Below, piece by piece: positions 47,401 through 58,554 of a DNA stretch of 64,000 nt (within the stretch, counting starts at the first letter, position 1; every line of letters begins with the position of its first letter). Location: the NCBI RefSeq assembly GCF_047675955.1, contig NW_027327412.1:1922001-1986000 (forward strand), written 5' to 3'. The notes beneath the pieces are model-generated. The model was not told the DNA's origin and ran no database searches. It saw nothing but the letters and a program-made list of their open reading frames with translations. The position numbers and the translations under genes are program-made. The DNA is from Chlorocebus sabaeus. Taxonomy: Eukaryota > Chordata > Mammalia > Primates > Cercopithecidae.

Positions 47401-50400
47401 TTGAACGGAAGATATTTCCTTTTTCACCATAGCCCTCTATGGGCTTCCAAATATCCCTTTGCCAATTCCACAAGAACAGCCTTAGCGAAGGGCTTCTTGA
47501 AGGGAAAGATGTAACTCTGTGAGATGAATGAACAGAACACAGAGCAGTTTCTCAGAAAGCTTCTTTCCAGTTTTGAACGGAAGATATTTCCTTTTTCACC
47601 ATAGACCTCTATGGGCTTCCAAATATACCTTTGCCAATTCCACAAGAACAGCCTTAGCGAAAGGCTTCCTGAAGGGAAAGATGTAACTCTGTGAGATGAA
47701 TTAACAGAACACAGAGCAGTTTCTCAGAAAGCTTATTTCCAGTTTTGAACGGAAGATATTTCCTTTTTCACCATAGCCCTCTATGGGCTTCCAAATATCC
47801 CTTTGCCAATTCCACAAGAACAGCCTTAGCGAAAGGCTTCTAGAAGGGAAAGATGTAACTCTGTGAGATGAATTAACAGAACACAGAGCAGTTTCTCAGA
47901 AAGCTTCTTTCCAGTTTTGAACGGAAGATATTTCCTTTTTCACCATAGCCCTGTACGGGCTTCCAAATATCCCTTTGCCAATTCCACAAGAACAGACTTA
48001 GCGAAAGGCTTCTTGAAGGGAAAGATGTAACTCTGTGAGATGAATTAACAGAACACAGAGCAGTTTCTCAGAAAGCTTCTTTCCAGTTTTGAACGGAAGA
48101 TATTTCCTTTTTCACCATAGCCCTCTATGGGCTTCCAAATATCCCTTTGCCAATTCCACAAGAACAGACTTAGCGAAAGGCTTCTTGAAGGGAAAGATGT
48201 AACTCTGTGAGATGAATGAACAGAACACAGAGCAGTTTCTCAGAAAGCTTCTTTCCAGTTTTGAACGGAAGATATTTCCTTTTTCACCATAGCCCTCTAT
48301 GGGCTTCCAAATATCCCTTTGCCAATTCCACAAGAACAGCCTTAGCGAAAGGCTTCTTGAAGGGAAAGATGTAACTCTGTGAGATGAATTAACAGAACAC
48401 AGAGCAGTTTCTCAGAAAGCTTCTTTCCAGTTTTGAACGGAAGATATTTCCTTTTTCACCATAGCCCTCTATGGGCTTCCAAATATCCCTTTGCCAATTC
48501 CACAAGAACAGCCTTAGCGAAAGGCTTCTTGAAGGGAAAGATGTAACTCTGTGAGATGAATTAACAGAACACAGAGCAGTTTCTCAGAAAGCTTCTTTCC
48601 AGTTTTGAACGGAAGATATTTCCTTTTTCACCATAGCCCTCTATGGGCTTCCAAATATCCCTTTGCCAATTCCACAAGAACAGCCTTAGCGAAAGGCTTC
48701 TTGAAGGGAAAGATGTAACTCTGTGAGATGAATTAACAGAACACAGAGCAGTTTCTCAGAAAGCTTCTTTCCAGTTTTGAACGGAAGATATTTCCTTTTT
48801 CACCATAGCCCTCTATGGGCTTCCAAATATCCCTTTGCCAATTCCACAAGAACAGCCTTAGCGAAAGGCTTCTTGAAGGGAAAGATGTAACTCTGTGAGA
48901 TGAATTAACAGAACACAGAGCAGTTTCTCAGAAAGCTTCTTTCCAGTTTTGAACGGAAGATATTTCCTTTTTCACCATAGGCCTCTATGGGCTTCCAAAT
49001 ATCCCTTTGCCAATTCCACAAGAACAGCCTTAGCGAAAGGCTTCTTGAAGGGAAAGATGTAACTCTGTGTGATGAATTAACAGAACACAGAGCAGTTTCT
49101 CAGAAAGCTTCTTTCCAGTTTTGAACGGAAGATATTTCCTTTTTCACCATAGCCCTCTATGGGCTTCCAAATATCCCTTTGCCAATTCCACAAGAACAGC
49201 CTTAGCGAAAGGCTTCTTGAAGGGAAAGATGTAACTCTGTGAGATGAATTAACAGAACACAGAGCAGTTTCTCAGAAAGCTTCTTTCCAGTTTTGAACGG
49301 AAGATATTTCCTTTTTCACCATAGCCCTCCATGGGCTTCCAAATATCCCTTTACCAATTTCACAAGAACAGCCTTAGCGAAAGGCTTCTTGAAGGGAAAG
49401 ATGTAACTCTGTGAGATGAATTAACAGAACACAGAGCAGTTTCTCAGAAAGCTTCTTTCCAGTTTTGAACGGAAGATATTTCCTTTTTCACCAGAGCCCT
49501 CTATGGGCTTCCAAATATCCCTTTGCCAATTCCACAAGAACAGCCTTAGCGAAAGGCTTCTTGAAGGGAAAGATGTAACTCTGTGAGATGAATTAACAGA
49601 ACACAGAGCAGTTTCTCAGAAAGCTTCTTTCCAGTTTTGAACGGAAGATATTTCCTTTTTCACCATAGCCCTCTATGGGCTTCCAAATATCCCTTTGCCA
49701 ATTCCACAAGAACAGCCTTAGCGAAAGGCTTCTTGAAGGGAAAGATGTAACTCTGTGAGATGAATTAACAGAACACAGAGCAGTTTCTCAGAAAGCTTCT
49801 TTCCAGTTTTGAACGGAAGATATTTCCTTTTTCACCATAGCCCTCTATGGGCTTCCAAATATCCCTTTGCCAATTCCACAAGAACAGCCTAAGCGAACGG
49901 CTTCTTGAAGGGAAAGATGTAACTCTGTGAGATGAATTAACAGAACACAGAGCAGTTTCTCAGAAAGCTTCTTTCCAGTTTTGAACGGAGGATATTTCCT
50001 TTTTCACCATAGCCCTCGACGGGCTTCCAAATATCCCTTTGCCAATTCCACAAGAACAGCCTTAGCGAAAGGCTTCTTGAAGGGAAAGATGTAACTCTGT
50101 GAGATGAATTAACAGAACACAGAGCAGTTTCTCAGAAAGATTCTTTCCAGTTTTGAACGGAAGATATTTCCTTTTTCACCATAGCCCTCTATGGGCTTCC
50201 AAATATCCCTTTGCCAATTCCACAAGAACAGCCTTAGCGAACGGCTTCTTGAAGGGAAAGATGTAACTCTGTGAGATGAATTAACAGAACACAGAGCAGT
50301 TTCTCAGAAAGCTTCTTTCCAGTTTTGAACGGAGGATATTTCCTTTTTCACCATAGCCCTCTACGGGCTTCCAAATATCCCTTTGCCAATTCCACAAGAA

Positions 50401-51159
50401 CAGCCTTAGCGAAAGGCTTCTTGAAGGGAAAGATGTAACTCTGTGAGATGAATTAACAGAACACAGAGCAGTTTCTCAGAAAGCTTCTTTCCAGTTTTGA
50501 ACGGAAGATATTTCCTTTTTCACCATAGCCCTCTATGGGCTTCCAAATATCCCTTTGCCAATTCCACAAGAACAGCCTTAGCGAAAGGCTTCTTGAAGGG
50601 AAAGATGTAACTCTGTGAGATGAATTAACAGAACACAGAGCAGTTTCTCAGAAAGCTTCTTTCCAGTTTTGAACGGAAGATATTTCCTTTTTCACCGTAG
50701 CCCTCTATGGGCTTCCAAATATCCCTTTGCCAATTCCACAAGAACAGCCTTAGCGAAAGGCTTCTTGAAGGGAAAGATGTAACTCTGTGAGATGAATGAA
50801 CAGAACACAGAGCAGTTTCTCAGAAAGCTTCTTTCCAGTTTTGAACGGAAGATATTTCCTTTTTCACCGTAGCCCTCTATGGGCTTCCAAATATCCCTTT
50901 GCCAATTCCACAAGAACAGCCTTAGCGAAAGGCTTCTTGAAGGGAAAGATGTAACTCTGTGAGATGAATTAACAGAACACAGAGCAGTTTCTCAGAAAGA
51001 TTCTTTCCAGTTTTGAACGGAAGATATTTCCTTTTTCACCATAGCCCTCTATGGGCTTCCAAATATCCCTTTGCCAATTCCACAAGAACAGCCTTAGCGA
51101 AAGGCTTCTTCAAGGGAAAGATGTAACTCTGTGAGATGAATGAACAGAACACAGAGCAG
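44452..51159 (-). repeat. Domain 2 unit 1, 39-mer (6,708 bp)
   Basis: It is phased on the tag gcagcttctcag (T to C at 44452). The series is gaaggatg/gaaatcttct, ttcttcaag, ctatgtgctt (45206), gtaaccctg, gctgtaac, gaatgaac, ccaactcc (45918), tattttct, attaaaag, gcgaagggc, agacctct, ttcctgaag, ctgtacggg, agacttagc, gtgtgatg (49070), tccatggg, aagcgaacgg (49891), ggaggatatt and caccgtag twice. It lacks a net four monomers compared with unit 2, two of them between the tag and ctatgtgctt. Confidence 0.83.
49880..50400 (-). repeat. Local 344-bp dimer expansion, domain 2 unit 1
   Basis: Two monomer types alternate: one with gcgaacgg/ggaggatatt/ctacggg (or cgacggg) and one with gattcttt. The first type starts near 49891 and again near 50238, about two monomers apart. 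The equivalent in unit 2 lies near 57287 and 57634. Confidence 0.75.
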
Positions 51160-51670
51160 CTTCTCAGAAAGCTTCTTTCCAGTTTTGAACGGAAGATATT
51201 TCCTTTTTCACCATAGCCCTCTACGGGCTTCCAAATATCCCTTTGCCAATTCCACAAGAACAGCCTTAGCGAAAGGCTTCTTGAAGGGAAGGATGTAACT
51301 CTGTGAGATGAATTAACAGAACACAGAGCAGTTTCTCAGAAATCTTCTTTCCAGTTTTGAACGGAAGATATTTCCTTTTTCACCATAGCCCTCTATGGGC
51401 TTCCAAATATCCCTTTGCCAATTCCACAAGAACAGCCTTAGCGAAAGGCTTCTTGAAGGGAAAGATGTAACTCTGTGAGATGAATTAACAGAACACAGAG
51501 CAGTTTCTCAGAAAGCTTCTTTCCAGTTTTGAACGGAAGATATTTCCTTTTTCACCATAGCCCTCTATGGGTTTCCAAATATCCCTTTGCCAATTCCACA
51601 AGAACAGCCTTAGCGAAAGGCTTCTTGAAGGGAAAGATGTAACTCTGTGAGATGAATTAACAGAACACAG

Positions 51671-51690
51671 AGCAGTTTCAGAGAAATCTT
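51671..51690. other. Adjacent double substitution tc to ag in a monomer
   Basis: tttctcagaaagc is changed to tttcagagaaatc (51680-51681 plus a nearby g to t that removes HindIII). It is repeated at 59075-59076. On the minus strand it removes a TGA and lets an 81-codon frame stay open (51485-51730; second copy 58880-59125), which is not evidence of coding. Confidence 0.85.
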
Positions 51691-54600
51691 CTTTCCAGTT
51701 TTGAACGGAAGATATTTCCTTTTTCACCATAGCCCTCTATGGGCTTCCAAATATCCCTTTGCCAATTCCACAAGAACAGCCTTAGCGAAAGGCTTCTTCA
51801 AGGGAAAGATGTAACTCTGTGAGATGAATTAACAGAACACAGAGCAGTTTCTCAGAAAGCTTCTTTCCAGTTTTGAACGGAAGATATTTCCTTTTTCACC
51901 ATAGCCCTCTATGGGCTTCAAAATATCCCTTTGCCAATTCCACAAGAACAGCCTTAGCGAAAGGCTTCTTGAAGGGAAAGATGTAACTCTGTGAGATGAA
52001 TTAACAGAACACAGAGCAGTTTCTCAGAAAGCTTCTTTCCAGTTTTGAACGGAAGATATTTCCTTTTTCACCATAGCCCTCTATGGGCTTCCAAATATCC
52101 CTTTGCCAATTCCACAAGAACAGCCTTAGCGAAAGGCTTCTTGAAGGGAAAGATGTAACTCTGTGAGATGAATTAACAGAACACAGAGCAGTTTCTCAGA
52201 AAGCTTCTTTCCAGTTTTGAACGGAAGATATTTCCTTTTTCACCATAGCCCTCTATGTGCTTCCAAATATCCCTTTGCCAATTCCACAAGAACAACCTTA
52301 GCGAAAGGCTTCTTGAAGGGAAAGATGTAACCCTGTGAGATGAATTAACAGAACACAGAGCAGTTTCTCAGAAAGCTTCTTTCCAGTTTTGAACGGAAGA
52401 TATTTCCTTTTTCACCATAGCCCTCTATGGGCTTCCAAATATCCCTTTGCCAATTCCACAAGAACAGCCTTAGCGAAAGGCTTCTTGAAGGGAAAGCTGT
52501 AACTCTGTGAGATGAATTAACAGAACACAGAGCAGTTTCTCAGAAAGCTTCTTTCCAGTTTTGAACGGAAGATATTTCCTTTTTCACCATAGCCCTCTAT
52601 GGGCTTCCAAATATCCCTTTGCCAATTCCACAAGAACAGCCTTAGCGAAAGGCTTCTTGAAGGGAAAGATGTAACTCTGTGAGATGAATGAACAGAACAC
52701 AGAGCAGTTTCTCAGAAAGATTCTTTCCAGTTTTGAACGGAAGATATTTCCTTTTTCACCATAGCCCTCTATGGGCTTCCAAATATCCCTTTGCCAATTC
52801 CACAAGAACAGCCTTAGCGAAAGGCTTCTTGAAGGGAAAGATGTAACTCTGTGAGATGAATTAACAGAACACAGAGCAGTTTCTCAGAAAGCTTCTTTCC
52901 AGTTTTGAACGGAAGATATTTCCTTTTTCACCATAGCCCTCTATGGGCTTCCAAATATCCCTTTGCCAATTCCACAAGAACAGCCTTAGCGAAAGGCTTC
53001 TTGAAGGGAAAGATGTAACTCTGTGAGATGAATTAACAGAACACAGAGCAGTTTCTCAGAAAGCTTCTTTCCAGTTTTGAACGGAAGATATTTCCTTTTT
53101 CACCATAGCCCTCTATGGGCTTCCAAATATCCCTTTGCCAACTCCACAAGAACAGCCTTAGCGAAAGGCTTCTTGAAGGGAAAGATGTAACTCTGTGAGA
53201 TGAATTAACAGAACACAGAGCAGTTTCTCAGAAAGCTTCTTTCCAGTTTTGAACGGAAGATATTTCCTTTTTCACAATAGCCCTCCATGGGCTTCCAAAT
53301 ATCCCTTTGCCAATTCCACAAGAACAGCCTTAGCGAAAGGCTTCTTGAAGGGAAAGATGTAACTCTGTGAGATGAATTAACAGAACACAGAGCAGTTTCT
53401 CAGAAAGCTTCTTTCCAGTTTTGAACGGAAGATATTTTCTTTTTCACCATAGCCCTCTATGGGCTTCCAAATATCCCTTTGCCAATTCCACAAGAACAGC
53501 CTTAGCGAAAGGCTTCTTGAAGGGAAAGATGTAACTCTGTGAGATGAATTAACAGAACACAGAGCAGTTTCTCAGAAAGCTTCTTTCCAGTTTTGAACGG
53601 AAGATATTTCCTTTTTCACCATAGCCCTCTATGGGCTTCCAAATATCCCTTTGCCAATTCCACAAGAACAGCCTTAGCGAAAGGCTTCTTGAAGGGAAAG
53701 CTGTAACTCTGTGAGATGAATTAACAGAACACAGAGCAGTTTCTCAGAAAGCTTCTTTCCAGTTTTGAACGGAAGATATTTCCTTTTTCACCATAGCCCT
53801 CTATGGGCTTCCAAATATCCCTTTGCCAATTCCACAAGAACAGCCTTAGCGAAAGGCTTCTTGAAGGGAAAGATGTAACTCTGTGAGATGAATTAACAGA
53901 ACACAGAGCAGTTTCTCAGAAAGCTTCTTTCCAGTTTTGAACGGAAGATATTTCCTTTTTCACCATAGCCCTCTATGGGCTTCCAAATATCCCTTTGCCA
54001 ATTCCACAAGAACAGCCTTAGCGAAAGGCTTCTTGAAGGGAAAGATGTAACTCTGTGAGATGAATTAAAAGAACACAGAGCAGTTTCTCAGAAAGCTTCT
54101 TTCCAGTTTTGAACGGAAGATATTTCCTTTTTCACCATAGCCCTCTATGGGCTTCCAAATATCCCTTTGCCAATTCCACAAGAACAGCCTTAGCGAAGGG
54201 CTTCTTGAAGGGAAAGATGTAACTCTGTGAGATGAATGAACAGAACACAGAGCAGTTTCTCAGAAAGCTTCTTTCCAGTTTTGAACGGAAGATATTTCCT
54301 TTTTCACCAAAGCCCTCTATGGGCTTCCAAATATCCCTTTGCCAATTCCACAAGAACAGCCTTAGCGAAGGGCTTCTTGAAGGGAAAGATGTAACTCTTT
54401 GAGATGAATGAACAGAACACAGAGCAGTTTCTCAGAAAGCTTCTTTCCAGTTTTGAACGGAAGATATTTCCTTTTTCACCATAGACCTCTATGGGCTTCC
54501 AAATATCCCTTTGCCAATTCCACAAGAACAGCCTTAGCGAAAGGCTTCCTGAAGGGAAAGATGTAACTCTGTGAGATGAATTAACAGAACACAGAGCAGT

Positions 54601-57279
54601 TTCTCAGAAAGCTTCTTTCCAGTTTTGAACGGAAGATATTTCCTTTTTCACCATAGCCCTCTAAGGGCTTCCAAATATCCCTTTGCCAATTCCACAAGAA
54701 CAGCCTTAGCGAAAGGCTTCTTGAAGGGAAAGATGTAACTCTGTGAGATGAATTAACAGAACACAGAGCAGTTTCTCAGAAAGCTTCTTTCCAGTTTTGA
54801 ACGGAAGATATTTCCTTTTTCACCATAGCCCTCTACGGGCTTCCAAATATCCCTTTGCCAATTCCACAAGAACAGACTTAGCGAAAGGCTTCTTGAAGGG
54901 AAAGATGTAACTCTGTGAGATGAATTAACAGAACACAGAGCAGTTTCTCAGAAAGCTTCTTTCCAGTTTTGAACGGAAGATATTTCCTTTTTCACCATAG
55001 CCCTCTATGGGCTTCCAAATATCCCTTTGCCAATTCCACAAGAACAGCCTTAGCGAAAGGCTTCTTGAAGGGAAAGATGTAACTCTGTGAGATGAATGAA
55101 CAGAACACAGAGCAGTTTCTCAGAAAGCTTCTTTCCAGTTTTGAACGGAAGATATTTCCTTTTTCACCATAGCCCTCTATGGGCTTCCAAATATCCCTTT
55201 GCCAATTCCACAAGAACAGCCTTAGCGAAAGGCTTCTTGAAGGGAAAGATGTAACTCTGTGAGATGAATTAACAGAACACAGAGCAGTTTCTCAGAAAGC
55301 TTCTTTCCAGTTTTGAACGGAAGATATTTCCTTTTTCACCATAGCCCTCTATGGGCTTCCAAATATCCCTTTGCCAATTCCACAAGAACAGCCTTAGCGA
55401 AAGGCTTCTTGAAGGGAAAGATGTAACTCTGTGAGATGAATGAACAGAACACAGAGCAGTTTCTCAGAAAGCTTCTTTCCAGTTTTGAACGGAAGATATT
55501 TCCTTTTTCACCATAGCCCTCTATGGGCTTCCAAATATCCCTTTGCCAATTCCACAAGAACAGCCTTAGCGAAAGGCTTCTTGAAGGGAAAGATGTAACT
55601 CTGTGAGATGAATTAACAGAACACAGAGCAGTTTCTCAGAAAGCTTCTTTCCAGTTTTGAACGGAAGATATTTCCTTTTTCACCATAGCCCTCTATGGGC
55701 TTCCAAATATCCCTTTGCCAATTCCACAAGAACAGCCTTAGCGAAAGGCTTCTTGAAGGGAAAGATGTAACTCTGTGAGATGAATTAACAGAACACAGAG
55801 CAGTTTCTCAGAAAGCTTCTTTCCAGTTTTGAACGGAAGATATTTCCTTTTTCACCACAGCCCTCTATGGGCTTCCAAATATCCCTTTGCCAATTCCACA
55901 AGAACAGCCTTAGCGAAAGGCTTCTTGAAGGGAAAGATGTAACTCTGTGAGATGAATTAACAGAACACAGAGCAGTTTCTCAGAAAGCTTCTTTCCAGTT
56001 TTGAAGGGAAGATATTTCCTTTTTCACCAGAGCCCTCTATGGGCTTCCAAATATCCCTTTGCCAATTCCACAAGAACAGCCTTAGCGAAAGGCTTCTTGA
56101 AGGGAAAGATGTAACTCTGTGAGATGAATTAACAGAACACAGAGCAGTTTCTCAGAAAGCTTCTTTCCAGTTTTGAACGGAAGATATTTCCTTTTTCACC
56201 ATAGCCCTCTATGGGCTTCCAAATATCCCTTTGCCAATTCCACAAGAACAGCCTTAGCGAAAGGCTTCTTGAAGGGAAAGATGTAACTCTGTGTGATGAA
56301 TTAACAGAACACAGAGCAGTTTCTCAGAAAGCTTCTTTCCAGTTTTGAACGGAAGATATTTCCTTTTTCACCATAGCCCTCTATGGGCTTCCAAATATCC
56401 CTTTGCCAATTCCACAAGAACAGCCTTAGCGAAAGGCTTCTTGAAGGGAAAGATGTAACTCTGTGTGATGAATTAACAGAACACAGAGCAGTTTCTCAGA
56501 AAGCTTCTTTCCAGTTTTGAACGGAAGATATTTCCTTTTTCACCATAGCCCTCTATGGGCTTCCAAATATCCCTTTGCCAATTCCACAAGAACAGCCTTA
56601 GCGAAAGGCTTCTTGAAGGGAAAGATGTAACTCTGTGAGATGAATTAACAGAACACAGAGCAGTTTCTCAGAAAGCTTCTTTCCAGTTTTGAACGGAAGA
56701 TATTTCCTTTTTCACCATAGCCCTCTATGGGCTTCCAAATATCCCTTTGCCAATTGCACAAGAACAGCCTTAGCGAAAGGCTTCTTGAAGGGAAAGATGT
56801 AACTCTGTGAGATGAATTAACAGAACACAGAGCAGTTTCTCAGAAAGCTTCTTTCCAGTTTTGAACGGAAGATATTTCCTTTTTCACCAGAGCCCTCTAT
56901 GGGCTTCCAAATATCCCTTTGCCAATTCCACAAGAACAGCCTTAGCGAAAGGCTTCTTGAAGGGAAAGATGTAACTCTGTGAGATGAATTAACAGAACAC
57001 AGAGCAGTTTCTCAGAAAGCTTCTTTCCAGTTTTGAACGGAAGATATTTCCTTTTTCACCATAGCCCTCTATGGGCTTCCAAATATCCCTTTGCCAATTC
57101 CACAAGAACAGCCTTAGCGAAAGGCTTCTTGAAGGGAAAGATGTAACTCTGTGAGATGAATTAACAGAACACAGAGCAGTTTCTCAGAAAGATTCTTTCC
57201 AGTTTTGAACGGAAGATATTTCCTTTTTCACCATAGCCCTCTATGGGCTTCCAAATATCCCTTTGCCAATTCCACAAGA

Positions 57280-57900
57280 ACAGCCTAAGCGAACGGCTTC
57301 TTGAAGGGAAAGATGTAACTCTGTGAGATGAATTAACAGAACACAGAGCAGTTTCTCAGAAAGCTTCTTTCCAGTTTTGAACGGAGGATATTTCCTTTTT
57401 CACCATAGCCCTCTACGGGCTTCCAAATATCCCTTTGCCAATTCCACAAGAACAGCCTTAGCGAAAGGCTTCTTGAAGGGAAAGATGTAACTCTGTGAAA
57501 TGAATTAACAGAACACAGAGCAGTTTCTCAGAAAGATTCTTTCCAGTTTTGAACGGAAGATATTTCCTTTTTCACCATAGCCCTCTATGGGCTTCCAAAT
57601 ATCCCTTTGCCAATTCCACAAGAACAGCCTTAGCGAACGGCTTCTTGAAGGGAAAGATGTAACTCTGTGAGATGAATTAACAGAACACAGAGCAGTTTCT
57701 CAGAAAGCTTCTTTCCAGTTTTGAACGGAGGATATTTCCTTTTTCACCATAGCCCTCTACGGGCTTCCAAATATCCCTTTGCCAATTCCACAAGAACACC
57801 TTAGCGAAAGGCTTCTTGAAGGGAAAGATGTAACTCTGTGAGATGAATTAACAGAACACAGAGCAGTTTCTCAGAAAGATTCTTTCCAGTTTTGAACGGA
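57280..57900 (-). repeat. Local 344-bp dimer expansion, domain 2 unit 2
   Basis: The gcgaacgg/ggaggatatt type (57287, 57634) alternates with gattcttt monomers (about 57190, 57534, 57879). It is the counterpart of the expansion at about 49.9-50.4 kb, at an offset of about 7,396 bp, with one more gattcttt copy visible at the right edge. Confidence 0.75.
57791..57806. other. Single-base deletion in one monomer
   Basis: caagaacaccttagcg stands where all other copies read aacagcc or a substitution of it; one G is missing after 57798. It changes the unit 2 to unit 3 offset from 7,396 to 7,395. It is the only unpaired indel I found in domain 2. Confidence 0.9.
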
Positions 57901-58554
57901 AGATATTTCCTTTTTCACCATAGCCCTCTATGGGCTTCCAAATATCCCTTTGCCAATTCCACAAGAACAGCCTTAGCGAAAGGCTTCTTGAAGGGAAAGA
58001 TGTAACTCTGTGAGATGAATTAACAGAACACAGAGCACTTTCTCAGAAAGCTTCTTTCCAGTTTTGAACGGAAGATATTTCCTTTTTCACCGTAGCCCTC
58101 TATGGGCTTCCAAATATCCCTTTGCCAATTCCACAAGAACAGCCTTAGCGAAAGGCTTCTTGAAGGGAAAGATGTAACTCTGTGAGATGAATGAACAGAA
58201 CACAGAGCAGTTTCTCAGAAAGCTTCTTTCCAGTTTTGAACGGAAGATATTTCCTTTTTCACCGTAGCCCTCTATGGGCTTCCAAATATCCCTTTGCCAA
58301 TTCCACAAGAACAGCCTTAGCGAAAGGCTTCTTGAAGGGAAAGATGTAACTCTGTGAGATGAATTAACAGAACACAGAGCAGTTTCTCAGAAAGATTCTT
58401 TCCAGTTTTGAACGGAAGATATTTCCTTTTTCACCATAGCCCTCTATGGGCTTCCAAATATCCCTTTGCCAATTCCACAAGAACAGCCTTAGCGAAAGGC
58501 TTCTTCAAGGGAAAGATGTAACTCTGTGAGATGAATGAACAGAACACAGAGCAG

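Larger units (their letters stand above)
51160..58554 (-). repeat. Domain 2 unit 2, 43-mer (7,395 bp)
   Basis: 43 x 172 minus 1, the missing base being at 57798. It contains the double change tttcagagaaatc (51680-51681), absent from unit 1, and then the same order as unit 1. Local additions include two adjacent gcgaagggc/gaatgaac monomers (54195 and 54367, the first with caccaaag) and two adjacent gtgtgatg monomers (56294, 56466). The gattctt/ggaggatatt dimer occurs twice near 57.2-57.8 kb. Confidence 0.84.

Noticed and set aside
51485..51730. An 81-codon minus-strand frame starting with ATG (also 58880-59125)
   Set aside because: It exists because the tc to ag change removes a TGA in one monomer. 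The second copy is just the next HOR unit. It has no similarity to a protein I know and runs through the same satellite words.
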